A stretch of 64,000 bases of DNA from Tricholoma matsutake (GCA_026075535.2 AP026539.1:8370001-8434000); one strand, 5' to 3'; positions 48,661-59,450 are shown, numbered from the stretch's first letter. The notes: a model not told the origin generated them from the letters alone. Translations and numbers: made by a program.

Positions 48661-50577
48661 TCAGGCATACTTGAGGGGTGTGTGTTCCCTGCGTGGTGGT
48701 TTTGTTGGTGGTGGGCCTAAACCCAGGCTCTCGTCATGTCCGGTTGGTTGGTCACTCCATTGCTCACTTTGTTGCATCAGGGCATTTTGTGGTTGTTGTT
48801 GGTCGCTCGGCTGTGTATTTCCGACGTAGCTGTCAAGCGTTGTTTGCACCAGTCTCGTGGGCCATCCATTATCTGTTGGTCTTGTGTTAGTCTCTGTTTG
48901 GTAGTTTCTGTACCTACTCTGCGATTGTTTGTGTGGGGCTGGAGGCCTTCCATGCCTCCAGACAGTTTGCCATTCCTCCATGAAGTTTTGTCCATATTTG
49001 TTTCTTCCATGGTGGGTGTTCCAGCCTGGATTTGGTTGTCGTTGCCATGTCTGTATCTGTTCGTTGCCTATGAGTGGTTCAGGTTTGTTCAGTAGCCTCC
49101 ATGTGTTTGGTGCCACCGTTGGGAAAAAATTATACTTATTTTCTGGTACTCGCTCTTGTATTTTGTCTTTTTCTGTTTTGAAGGCCGGGCACTTTCTATC
49201 TGCCGCTCCATGTCCTTTGGCTCCTGGGTCTTTGCAGTTTGCGCATTTGAATGAGGCTGTCTCCATAACGTTGCATAGTGCCATTTTGTGTTGTTCCCCA
49301 CATTGTGCACAGGTGTCGGTTGTTGCTTTGCAGTCAGGTCCATAGTGGCCAAATCTCTGACATTTCAAACATCTACATGGTTCTGTGAGCATTTTGTGGA
49401 CATTTGAGTGTTTACCTTCAATGAACATGCTGAATTCAATCATGCTATTAGCTCCCCAATGGCTGTTGAAACCGAATATGACATGGGCCACCTTTTGACC
49501 GTTCGCACGCAGATGTGGGGGTTTAATGTATTTTGAATATGGGATGGCACCTGTGCCTAGCATACTATCTTCCTCGACCTTTGCATGTGTGTAGCTGGAG
49601 CCTGCGTCGAAGGTAGTCAGTACGAACTCTGCTATAACATAGAATAATTTGTTCCATATGTTGGCAGTGCCTCCATAGTTCGCCATGAACGCCGTCTGTA
49701 CTTCCGGTTCCTTCATCCAGTCTGCTGCATCTTTGCTATTCAGTTGGTAAAGTACGTTACCATTGCGAAGTTTCTTCGCTCCAACGAACGTCGTTCCTGG
49801 GGGTTTGTCTGCAGCTTCTATGCCCATGAGATCTAAAGTCATGTTCGCCTTTGCTACTAGATCTTTCTCTGATAGGGACTCTAAAGTGTTATTAGTGGTG
49901 TTAGGATCTTTTTGGATTAGTATCTGCTTATTGGTAATTTCTCCTCTCGTTATGACAGACACGGTGTGTGCTGGAGGGTCCTGTTGCTGCGTTATTGTTG
50001 CGTATGTTGGTTGTTGGTGGTTTTGTGTGAGGGATTTTTCTGTGATTGTGTTTGCATTTTCGGCAGTTTTCTCCATTAGCTTGTGGGTTGCTTGTGCTAG
50101 CTGGTCGGCTGTTTCCTGGAATCCCTTGTTGAAGTCCTCCATCTTTCCCTTGATGTCTATTGCAGCCACTGTAACATGTTCAACCGCATCTCTCATGGTT
50201 TCCACTTCGGCTGTGAACACCGTCATGCATTCTTGAAGTTGAGACTTGACGGTTGCGGTGATCATGTTGGCCATCTGCTGTGCACTTGCATCTGCCAATA
50301 GGAAGGCAACCACTCTTATTCCATCTGTCAGTGCTTTTGGCATCCTTATCGTGGGGTGTCCAAGCTGAAATAGAATGTGAGATAAAGTTTGTAAGTCAGT
50401 GGGTTTACCAGGGTTTAGGTATTCCTTTGCTATGAGGAATTCTGTTGCCTGTTCTTTGGTTCTGATGTTGGTGTTTAGACCATCGGCATTTTCTAGATCT
50501 TTCTGTGTCTTTTTTGCTGTCGTTGTGGCTGTTTTCTGTCTCGTTTGTGGGACTATAGGTGCAGGGGATTGAGACAT
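48661..50577 (-). CDS. LINE ORF1 (gag-like, three CCHC-type knuckles)
   Basis: An uninterrupted frame of 638 residues starting MSQSPAPIVPQTRQ. A Gln/Thr-rich N-terminal region with coiled-coil-like heptads (residues about 100-190) precedes an RNA-binding-like domain. Three zinc knuckles follow: CLKCQRFGHYGPDC, CAQCGEQHKMALC and CANCKDPGAKGHGAADRKC. The tail is Gln/Pro-rich. ORF1 proteins coat LINE RNA and help target-primed copying. It is the least damaged part of the element. Confidence 0.85.
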   Translation of the reverse strand: MSQSPAPIVPQTRQKTATTTAKKTQKDLENADGLNTNIRTKEQATEFLIAKEYLNPGKPTDLQTLSHILFQLGHPTIRMPKALTDGIRVVAFLLADASAQQMANMITATVKSQLQECMTVFTAEVETMRDAVEHVTVAAIDIKGKMEDFNKGFQETADQLAQATHKLMEKTAENANTITEKSLTQNHQQPTYATITQQQDPPAHTVSVITRGEITNKQILIQKDPNTTNNTLESLSEKDLVAKANMTLDLMGIEAADKPPGTTFVGAKKLRNGNVLYQLNSKDAADWMKEPEVQTAFMANYGGTANIWNKLFYVIAEFVLTTFDAGSSYTHAKVEEDSMLGTGAIPYSKYIKPPHLRANGQKVAHVIFGFNSHWGANSMIEFSMFIEGKHSNVHKMLTEPCRCLKCQRFGHYGPDCKATTDTCAQCGEQHKMALCNVMETASFKCANCKDPGAKGHGAADRKCPAFKTEKDKIQERVPENKYNFFPTVAPNTWRLLNKPEPLIGNEQIQTWQRQPNPGWNTHHGRNKYGQNFMEEWQTVWRHGRPPAPHKQSQSRYRNYQTETNTRPTDNGWPTRLVQTTLDSYVGNTQPSDQQQPQNALMQQSEQWSDQPTGHDESLGLGPPPTKPPRREHTPLKYA

Positions 50578-50731
50578 GGTATGCTAGGGATTTTATGTGT
50601 GAAGAGGAGGATGTTTTTTGATGCTATTCTACACTTATTATCATCTCCATCTCTTCTTCTCTGGCTCTATGAGCCGTGGGAAGATATCGAGATGGTGGTG
50701 GTACAAGATCAAGAAGCCCCCTGTAATCAAG

Positions 50732-50909
50732 TTCCTTTCCTTGGTGTACATTCACGTGATGTGCTTGTGAGATTTTGGCAGCCAACAGCATGTCCTTCAC
50801 CTCATTTGTCCACAGCTTTAGTTTTTCCACCAAGGCAACCACTGCCTCTTCCTCAATGCTCTCTCCCCTTGCCTGGTCTGATCCTGTCAACCAAGGAGGA
50901 ATGACCCAT
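50732..50909 (-). pseudogene. Gypsy integrase C-terminal fragment
   Basis: The minus strand reads VEKLKLWTNEVKDMLLAA, KISQAHHVNVHQGKELDYK, a common end of fungal Ty3/gypsy integrase. Removing the LINE with one copy of the 10-bp duplication continues it in frame to VGDKVMLATGHQ at 43,045. It is bounded on the right by the LTR at 50,910. Confidence 0.75.
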
Positions 50910-51095
50910 TGTAGTGATCCTGCCCCCCCCAGGCTGGAACATTTGTATCTATTATTTTACAATGCCCCTGGTTCCTATAAAAACCACCAGATTACTAATT
51001 AGTTAGGAAGCTAAAACTGTCAACCCCCCATAATATATGTTAGTCATGTCATTGTGGATTGTTGAGCTAAGCTACACCTCCCCTGACTCACTACA
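50910..51095 (+). repeat. Left LTR of the non-autonomous element
   Basis: 186 bp, TGTAGTGA at the start and TCACTACA at the end. It differs from the right LTR by scattered substitutions and a short AAT indel near the end, so the insertion is not recent. Confidence 0.75.
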
Positions 51096-51957
51096 CTTTT
51101 TTTGACATTAAAAAGTCATATATTTTATTTGCTATGCTTTACTCTGATCATTATCGCAATCATTATCACTCCATCAATGTTGACCCTGAATCCCCATGCT
51201 GGCACTACCCCAGCAATGCACAGAAGTGATCTGATGCCCTCTGGGCACCAGATAATCCCTCTTCAAGCCTATTGTGCCTGAAACAAGAGCCAGATGCATC
51301 TGCACATCATGCCACATCACGACCTTGCTCTGTGCTAGGCCATGAAAAAACTATATCTATCTTGGATGGTCACTCAACCATGTATCCTTATGATGCTCAC
51401 AAGGGTTGTAATCAGCCCCAGTTGAATAAAAAACTCATTGATGACTTTGTTCAAGTGATGAGTGATCTAGTTAGTCATTATAGAAAAATGATCAACCCTG
51501 ACTCTCAATGACATCATCCAGAGGTGGAAAACCTCGCAAACTGTTTTACAAAACAGATTGCAACCTGAGCTGAGGCTATGGCCAGCCCGTCTCTGTTGCT
51601 CATTGAAAAACAAGCATACAGTGAACATGCTCCCCAGCTACTTCAAAGTTGTGAGAGACCAGACAGAGGCAATCTCATTGACGATAGATGTCAATGAGAA
51701 CTGGCCGATGAACCTTCAAAGGTGTTGGTGGATAGGAACCAGGAATTGTGTGGGGCTGGCTCATGTGAGGTTAAGACAAGACCATCCCTCGCTGTTGAAC
51801 GAGGTACACATGGTGTCGCCCATGCCATTAATTCTGTTGACCAAAAGGTCGGATGCCTGGGCCCAGCCCAGCTGAATGATGTTGCACATCATTTGGAACC
51901 ATTGATGGAGACAGCGCATCAAATAGATGAACACTGTACTGAATGGCTGCAGGACCT

Positions 51958-54689
51958 CACTGTGGACCTAGCACAATATGATTTTCAGCCATTTAAATTC
52001 AGAAATGTGAATTTCCTAACATAAATGGCTGAATTCAGGGTGGATGAATTTGGGATGAATTTTCATCCCAAATATTTCAGCCATCCAAGGGATGGAGTTC
52101 ATATGTGTTACATTACAAAATATTCTTAACCTAATGGGATGGATTTTCATTTTACAAGGGGATGAAGTACAGGGGATAATTTTAATCCAAGATGAGGGTA
52201 TGGATTTGCAACCATCTTAATGTGTGAATTTTCATCAAACTTTTCAACAATTTATGGGATAGTGTTTCCTGCCACAAAGGTGTGAATAACAGGGTGTGTT
52301 TTCAGCCTGAAATAAAATACAAATTTCATACTATTATGAGATGATTTTAGTAGGGAAATTTCTTTTATTAAATATTGAATTGACTGTTCCTTCCTCAGGT
52401 ATTATTGCTATTGTTTTCAGTCAGAATGAGAGGATACTTTTTACACTTCAGGATTACAAGTGTTAAGAGAATTTTTTTCATCCCAAAAAAGGGGATTTTT
52501 CATTTGTGTTGTAATTGTTTTACTGACAAGTCATTTGCAGCCCACCCTCAACACATCACATGATGAATGTTGAACATCATGTCACATCAACATCAACCAT
52601 AACCATCATGCTGCCATCTCACCTCACCACTACCACCACCATCGACAATGACTACGTCCCCCCTCTCTCCTCTCTCTTCCCACAACCCCAATGCCATCAA
52701 TGCTGACTCTGACACCAACAAACACAACACCGGCAACACCACCTGTGGCCACAAATGAGCCACCTTGCTCACAACGCGGCCCAAATGACGTGAATCATTG
52801 TTTGGGCCATAGTAAGTTTTTTTCTTCTATAATTCGTGTTCATTTTACTAACTAAACTATTACTTTATGTTTAGGAAAAAAATGAGGCCTACGATGCAGG
52901 ATGGGAATGATGGGAATGACAAATGACAAATGGGAGGGGCAGAGAGGGGCAACAACAATGATGATGGTGACAGTGACGGAAGACGGGATGGCAGCAGGAG
53001 GCCCATATAGCAGGACCCACCAGGTAAGTACACCACCCCTTCGTTTACCTGCCATGTCATGCTGACAATGCCCCCACCCCTTTCCCCAGAGCTTGACAAC
53101 GACATCCGAGAAACATCCACCCCATGCCCACAAGCGATTGCTCGTGGAGTGGATCATGGGTGCTCACCGCCAATGCCATCCACGCTCCACACCACACCAC
53201 ACCGCTGGGGACAACACAGCACCTGCCCCCATGCCTACGAGCAACTGCTCATAGGGTGGGATTGCAGGTGCAGCCTGTCTACGATGACAGGGCGGGGAGG
53301 GGACAACACTGCCAGCACCAGCACCAGCAGGATGACAACGGGATGCAGGGCAGGGGGGACAACATGACAATGGAGGGGGATGACACCCACCCCATGCCTA
53401 TGAGCACCTGCTTATAGGGTGGATTGTGGGCATCTATGGTGATGGAACGATGAGGGGGACAACACGACAACAAGGGGGCATGACAATGACACCTGCAAAC
53501 AAGCCCCATGATGACCAAAAGTTTTTTTCTTTTCTTTTCTTCTTATTCAATTGTACTAATAAACAATTCTACTTCATTTTCTAGGGAAAAACTCGACCAG
53601 CTACATTGAAAACAGGCACCCCAACCCCAACCAACAATATGCGACACGTATCGTCGTTTGGGGCATGTAAGTTTTTTTCTTTTCTTTCTTTCTTATTCAA
53701 TCACACTAACCATTAGATTAATTGATTTTTTAGGGAAAAAACTTGAGGAATCACCCCGAAAATGGGCACCCCACGCCCTGGGTGATGAACGAAGGAGGAA
53801 ACAAGAGGGGTGGAGTGGGGAACAGATGGCGACGGGAGGGGACAGCACTCAGAGGCCCATATAGGGCAGGTATGCACCCCACCCCTCTTTTACCCGCCGC
53901 CTCACGCTGATGACCCCCCACCACCTTCCCCAGGGCACAACAAACCAGCACCTGCCACACGTCCATGAGCAACTGCTCATGGGGTGGATTGTAGGTGGAT
54001 CCTCTGACAATGGGGATGAGGGTGACGATGAGTGCAACCCAGCACCCAGCACCACCACTGAGACAACCAGGCCATGGCACCAGACCCCTCCACTATGAGC
54101 AACTGCTCATAGGGAGTAAGGCTGGTACGTAGGAGGTGGAGATGACACAGCAAGGGGGACAGGGACAGGGACAACAACAACAGGGACATGATGGGACAGC
54201 AGGCCAACAATGAGGCATCAGGGGTCTGGGGGATTTTTTTGCTTCTTTCGAGTAGATTTTGTATCTTAGTGGCTTGAAATTTACTCTGATACATGATGAA
54301 ACTATACTATCAATGGGATGAAAAAACATTATTGGCAGGTTCTTTCATTCCTCTTAAACCCCTGGAAAGTTGATGAAATTCAACCCAGGTAGAGGGGTGT
54401 TATTTATGCCCATATAAAGATGAAAACCATCCCATGGGATGAATTTGGTGTGGGATGAACTGGGGACAAAATGTGGGAGGTTTTCATCCCATCAACTCAT
54501 CCCTTACAGGTAGGAAAAGGCATTCTTTTTCACTCCTCTTAGTGGTAGATTTTCATGCCAACTCCTGATGAAACTTATTCCATTTTGGGGTTTATCAATA
54601 CATGAAAACTATACCATAAATATATCATTTTACACTATGTAAAGGTTTGAAATGTGGGATAGTTTTCCTACCCCTCAGGCCCCATAGTG
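51958..54689 (+). mobile_element. CACTA-like non-autonomous element, right copy
   Basis: A 2732-bp unit with ends CACTGTGGACC and, on the other strand, CACTATGGGGCC, flanked by a perfect 3-bp duplication CCT (51,955-51,957 and 54,690-54,692). On the plus strand three related introns can be read: 52,812-52,874, about 53,520-53,583 and 53,667-53,733, each starting with GT(AAG)TTTTTTTC and ending TTTAG or TCTAG before GGAAAAA. Two more (53,024-53,089 and 53,870-53,933) run from GTAAGT or GTATGC to TTCCCCAG after a shared AGGCCCATATAG...CAG exon end. No transposase is encoded. It sits inside the LTR element at 50,910-56,256. Confidence 0.78.
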
Positions 54690-54882
54690 CCTTGTGTTAG
54701 AACGAGATGGCCCTACACAGGCCATCAGTGAATCCATTGGAAACTGGGCTTCTTCCGAGGCCCTGGATGTTGTAAATACTGATGATAGAGGTCGCTGGTT
54801 CAATGAGAAGGGAAAATGAGTTTTGACACTTGTTGCTGTTGAGGAAGTGGAGCTGTGTTCAGAAAACTGAGACACAGCATGC

Positions 54883-55563
54883 TTGATGCAGTCACGTCGA
54901 GACCCAGACCTGAAGGACAACAATGTATGTTGTCCTGTAAGTAAAAACATCAGTGAATGTTGGACAGTGCCCACAGCACTGTCCCCAACCCCACATATGA
55001 TGAGCTCACCTGTTACCTCAAGACCTACATGCTTAAAAACACATAACAACATCCTTCATGGACCCCCGATGGCCATGTTCTTGATCCCTCCACAATCCCA
55101 TGAGGGATCACCTTGTCGTCATGTTGATGGCCCCAAGCTTCATCAGAACAATGAAGCCTACTTTTCTGTAAAAGAACTCATCAGTAAAAGACGAGTGATG
55201 CAGATGGCACCACCCCCCATGGACCAAACAAGGTACTCACCTTGTTTCCAAGCCAAAACACATACAAAACCATGTATCGAACCTTACTATGGCCCCCAGT
55301 TGGCCATATTGTCAATCCATGGGCAATTTCCTGTGGATGTGGATCATCATCGTCTTGATGGTGCCGAACCTGGCCAGAGCAATGATACACATTGTTCTGG
55401 AATGGAAAATGTCAGTGAACAATGGACAGTGCCTGTGGCACTGTCCTCATATCTACAGGTAAACATCTCACCTGTTATGCTCGACCCAAAGCATCTGAGT
55501 CAGGATACAACATATGGCCCCCAAGTGGCTGTATCCTCAAACCTCCCGTACTTGCACCAATGA
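54883..55563 (+). CDS. Open frame of 226 residues in the LTR element, unknown
   Basis: The frame has no retroviral motif. It carries an internal duplication: VSKNISECWTVPTALS near the start and MENVSEQWTVPVALS near the end, each followed by SPV and a Pro-rich stretch. The DNA around it repeats ACAGTGCC(C/T)(A/G)(C/T) and GGCCATNTTC words. It may be a degenerate repeat array that happens to stay open rather than a gene. No function is proposed. Confidence 0.3.
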   Translation: MMQSRRDPDLKDNNVCCPVSKNISECWTVPTALSPTPHMMSSPVTSRPTCLKTHNNILHGPPMAMFLIPPQSHEGSPCRHVDGPKLHQNNEAYFSVKELISKRRVMQMAPPPMDQTRYSPCFQAKTHTKPCIEPYYGPQLAILSIHGQFPVDVDHHRLDGAEPGQSNDTHCSGMENVSEQWTVPVALSSYLQVNISPVMLDPKHLSQDTTYGPQVAVSSNLPYLHQ

Positions 55564-56067
55564 CCACAGTATCATCATTTTGAAGTGTCGATACGGCACC
55601 ATAGAGATGCCATATGCATATACTGTTTGAGTCTGAGTGTTATACCTAAAACGAAGTCGAAATCTTTGTTAGTAGGGCAACAGGACCGAGGCAATGGACG
55701 CACATCAAGTTGGAATGCATGACAAAAGTCATGTGTCACACTACAACAATCAAACACATTCACGTGTTTGCCACAGAACTGCCGTGGTCCTGACCACTTG
55801 CAGGGTCAAGTGGGATGTTCCCAACAAAGTTCCCTGAGCATTACTTTGTTTCATCCTTCCATATTTTCTCTTGCTGAGTTCCTCAGAGGTTACTTAGCCT
55901 TTCCCTTTCAAGTTTCGTGTGATTACCCCTGGCCGGGCCAGGTGGTTATCCTTTCCTGAGTTTCCAGAGAGTTACTCAGTCTCAATTCCAATTTCCTTGT
56001 GCATCAATGCTCGAGGTCTTCTTCCCTTTTGTTAGCTTCACCCAGGGATGAAGCTAAAGGGGGAGAG

Positions 56068-56256
56068 TGTAGTGATCCTGGCCCCCCCAGGCCAGAACAT
56101 TTGTATCTATTATTTTACAATGCCGCTGGTTCCTATAAAAACCAGCAGATTACTAATTAGTTAGGAAGCTAAAACTGTCAACCCCCCAATAATAATATAT
56201 GTTAGTTGTGTCATTGTGGATTGTTGAGCTAAGCTACACCTCCCCCAACTCACTAC
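56068..56256 (+). repeat. Right LTR of the non-autonomous element
   Basis: 189 bp, matching the left LTR at 50,910-51,095 in direct orientation and preceded by the polypurine tract. The last base is G instead of A (CACTACG). Confidence 0.75.
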
Positions 56257-56815
56257 GCTTTCCCTTTGCACAATCTGCTAGGATGTTGTCAATCCTGGGC
56301 AGCAGATAATTGTCAGGTATTGTCAGTCTGTGCAGGTGCCAATAGTCATTAACCCATCATGGCAATACAGTTGCATCAGCCTTTGGGATAATAAATGATG
56401 GTGATGTGTACGTGGAAGATGATGGTTGTATCCTCCCCACTGCCAGGTGCTGGTCAATCAATATCTTCCATCTGGGCCGATATTTTTGTGGACAACCATA
56501 TGTGTGAGCCACCAACACAGGTGCCCCCGCATGCAGTTCAATGTTGTGGTAAACATCATGTGGCAAGTCTCGGACATGTGGTATATCTGATGGAAAACGG
56601 TCATGGTATTTTTCCTTGAACTTTATGTCGAGATCTTGTAGCTCTGCTAGTGTAGCCAATTCAGTGATCCATGCTCAAACCGCTCCAATGATACACATTC
56701 CTGTTGACGTGTGGCTTTCAAAATTGAATTGATCAGGATTCTCCTCGAAGATTGCTAGCAACTTGCTGTGCATCGCATCTTGTAATCGCTTTGTAGTTTT
56801 TATTTCCTCATTGAC
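56257..56815 (-). pseudogene. Gypsy linker and N-terminal reverse transcriptase
   Basis: From 56,815 the minus strand reads NEEIKTTKRLQDAMHSK, then ELQDLDIKFKEKYHDRFP, DIPHVRDLPHDVYHNIEL, PQKYRPRWKILIDQHLAVGR and SPSFIIPKADATVLP, ending at LADCAKGK. This is the classic start of a Ty3/gypsy reverse transcriptase. Single stops interrupt it (TGG to TGA near 56,350; another near 56,680). The remainder is missing at the LTR border. The N-side joins across the 1.3-kb element to the protease block, restoring EHERVNEE. Confidence 0.8.
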
Positions 56816-56819
56816 GCAT

Positions 56820-58130
56820 TGATAGGTCCACCTCTTTGTTCAAGCTCAGAAAGCACATCTACAATTGTTGTCGAAGCTCTATAAAGTTCTACAGACCTCT
56901 CCAAAGCTCTACGAACCCATACGAACCTCTACAAAGTCATGAGAATGCTTCGAAATTCTTCGCGACACCTCAAAATTCTTTGTATGCCTTCGGCTGCCAT
57001 AGTACAACTTCCCCGACCTTCGGACAGCTCAGGATATACACTTGGAACATTGTCGATGAGTTCCGAACCAGTATCGAGCAATATCGCAGCGATATCGGCC
57101 TTTGAACAAGTCCAATATTTCCTCGACAGACTTCGAAAAATCATCAAACATCGCAAATCGACATCGGACACTATATCGCTATCTGAATAATCATCGCACA
57201 CATGCCAGACGTATTCCCTACCATTGTCGAACAATATCGCACCAATATCGGGCCATGAATGAAGTCCGAAGAAACTTCGAAAATCTTCAAAAAACATCGA
57301 ACCTCGAAAAACATTGTTGGACACAGTATTTCCTGTTTGAACAATCTTCGGAGGCATGCTGGACACATGGGACACTATATCGAGTATATCGAACACATTT
57401 TGACCGCATGTGCATGCATACAATCCGCTCGAAGCAGTTTCCGATCTTTTATTCAATTTATAACAAGGACAGTCTGGTTTTAGCTATTCTTTCTTATTAT
57501 TTCTTCATCATGTGTTATATTCACCCCTTCTAGGCTCGCTTTATTGTTCTGATATACTTATATTGTCTTTTGCCTCGAGTTTTCCACATGTTTGCCTTAT
57601 GTTCTCTAGCCTTTTTAGGTACTTTCTTCATTTTATATAAAAAGATGTACTAGATACAAAGAAAAACAAGAAAGTCGTCATCTTCCTCCCAGATCACAGT
57701 GATTTGAGAGTTCAGTTTAGTCTTATTCAGTCTGAAGTTTGGTGTTTTATGCTAAACTTCCTCAAAATTCCTCAAAATTCCTTACATTATGCTATTTTTG
57801 CTCTTGTTTCCCTCAATTCACCTTTGTTTCACTTCTACTACTCATCTAGTCTCCCAATCTTGCATCCGAACATATTTGTGCACTCGAAATTCCTCGAACC
57901 TTCTCCGAAAAAACCTCAAAAAATATCACAACACCTTGAAAAATATTGCAACTCCTTGAAACACATTCTTTTAGCTTCGAACTGCTTCGACAAGCAGTCC
58001 TTTTATGACTATTTGATGGTCGATCTGACAGGTGATGCCTAGAGGGCCTCACATCCTTCCTCTGACTTGTGTTATACCATCCGAAGCCATTTTGTGGGTT
58101 TTGTTTGGGTTTCCAGGTTGAGCATCATCA
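56820..58130. mobile_element. 1.31-kb TG...CA element in gypsy (right copy)
   Basis: Starts TGATAGGTCC, ends GAGCATCATCA, flanked by GCAT (56,816-56,819) and GCGT (58,131-58,134). It is a direct repeat of 46,566-47,904 with about 90 percent identity by eye. Excision restores the gypsy frame (EHER to VNEE), which fixes the borders. Both copies used a GCGT-type target. Confidence 0.72.
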
Positions 58131-58134
58131 GCGT

Positions 58135-59450
58135 TCATGTTCCAATTTTTGTCTCTGCCAAGGTGTCACTGGCATCTTTTTCATGTTAACTTTAGGATCC
58201 AGAGGATTCAACAAATTGAAATTTGCTTCCTTTGCGATTGCTGTGTGCATCTTTGCATCCACCACGATATGGTTTCTCACTAGGAAATCCAGTCCAAGGA
58301 TAAGGTCACTGTGCAATTGTGGGCATATGACTGGGTTGACAACCTGAGCTTTCCATTCAGAGTCTGGCGATTGGACTTGTAATCTACAGTAATGTGATAG
58401 TAACAATTTAGAGTCCAGTCTTCTCTCTTCCTTTGTTAAGGGCAAAGCCTCAACTACTTGATCTAGTTGATGTTGTCCAATGAGGTGCTTCCTCGATGAG
58501 TCATTTGGTACTAGTCTTACTCGGAGCATCCGACATAAGATGATAGTACACCTCTAGCAGGCCTTCTGTATAGAGTCATCTGGGTTCATGCACTAAGGGG
58601 CTTCCTTAGTGGTTTCGAGTGAGTTCACGTACTAAGGGGATTCCTTAGTAGTTTTGAATGAGCTTGCAAGTTAAGGCTGTAGATTGCCTAGATCTAAACT
58701 AAGGACATCCCTACTACAAGTTGCAGTACATATACTAAGAGGGAGGTCCTTATCGTCCAATTGGAAAGGTAGATGTGTATCAAGTAACAATAGAAACAAT
58801 AGGCCTCATGCATTGCATGAGGCATCCGATGTCATGGAGTGCTGTGGCACAGCATGTCAATTGTGAGAGTCCGACGTCATGGACCTCATGTCAAGGGGCT
58901 GTTGCATCACAGCATGTGTGGGTGTGGGTTCAGGTGCATGGAGTCACCATGCATCAAGGGTGCCTTCCATGGGAAGGGGATCGAATGCATGTTGTCGGCA
59001 TGCATTGTGTGTGTGTCTGGTGTCAAGGGCATGCCTCGGGCATGAGTCAGGGAGTGCCTCCTGTCTGGAGGGGATTGTCAGGTGTGTCAGGTCAGTCAGG
59101 TTCCATGAGTTACAAGGAAAATTGTAACATCCTTTGTAAATGTGCCTGAAACTGACATTGCCTTGAATGACTTCTTTGGGACCAAACCAAGAATTTCCAC
59201 CAGTTCACTAGAAATCAGCACTGGAGGGCAACCATGGTCAATAAGGGGTTCAACAGGAGTGGGCGCACAAGTGAGCAGTACATCAACGCAACATGTCCAT
59301 TTGAGGTGTGCAGGAAATGCAAAAATGTTTGATACACACTCATCACCTTCATTCCCCTCCATGTCTGCATCAAAGTAATCCTTGTTATTGCTATCATCAA
59401 AAACTGCCACAATGTGGGTCACTGAGTTTCCTACATTTGAATTTCATTCA
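58135..59450 (-). pseudogene. Gypsy protease region, split by a 596-bp insert
   Basis: Two blocks: 59,422-59,128 with EPLIDHGCPPVLISSELVEI (the D of LIDxG is the protease aspartate) and 58,531-58,135 with VNPVICPQLHSDLILGLDFL, the C-terminal protease flap region of Agaricomycete gypsy elements. They are separated by the insert at 58,532-59,127. The joined frame is off by one base, so at least one further indel has occurred. Confidence 0.7.
58532..59127. mobile_element. 596-bp insert flanked by CATCC
   Basis: A 5-bp direct repeat CATCC (58,527-58,531 and 59,128-59,132) brackets a segment unrelated to gypsy protein. Inside are two ACTAAGGGG(C/A)TTCCTTAGTGG-like units near 58,595 and 58,635 and several GCATGAG/CATGCAT words. 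On the minus strand the start would read TGTTACAATTTTCC if two target bases are counted, so a solo LTR is possible. Nature unresolved. Confidence 0.45.

Larger units (their letters stand above)
43094..50721 (-). mobile_element. Tad-like LINE with RNase H (non-LTR retrotransposon)
   Basis: A 7.6-kb element including a 1.34-kb later insert. Order on the minus strand is ORF1, endonuclease, reverse transcriptase, RNase H, CCHC-like zinc motif, 3' UTR, poly(A) tail (T run at 43,094-43,131). A 10-bp target duplication TGTAATCAAG lies at 43,084-43,093 and 50,722-50,731. ORF1 is open but ORF2 has several stops and one insertion. The domain order with RNase H after reverse transcriptase fits the Tad1/I-like groups common in fungi. 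Confidence 0.85.
50910..56256 (+). mobile_element. Non-autonomous LTR element carrying the right CACTA-like copy
   Basis: Two direct LTRs, 50,910-51,095 and 56,068-56,256, both start TGTAGTGATCCTG and end near CTCACTACA (CACTACG in the right copy), with TGTAGTGA/TCACTACA inverted ends. A polypurine run (GCTAAAGGGGGAGAG) lies directly before the right LTR, so the element points in plus direction. Without the CACTA-like insert the body is about 2.6 kb and shows no gag, protease, reverse transcriptase or integ­rase motif. Flanks CCCAT and CTTTC do not match, perhaps because the host gypsy sequence between its reverse transcriptase and integrase was lost. Confidence 0.75.

Noticed and set aside
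49763..50236. Plus-strand hydrophobic frame resembling a membrane protein
   Set aside because: Antisense of the intact LINE ORF1.
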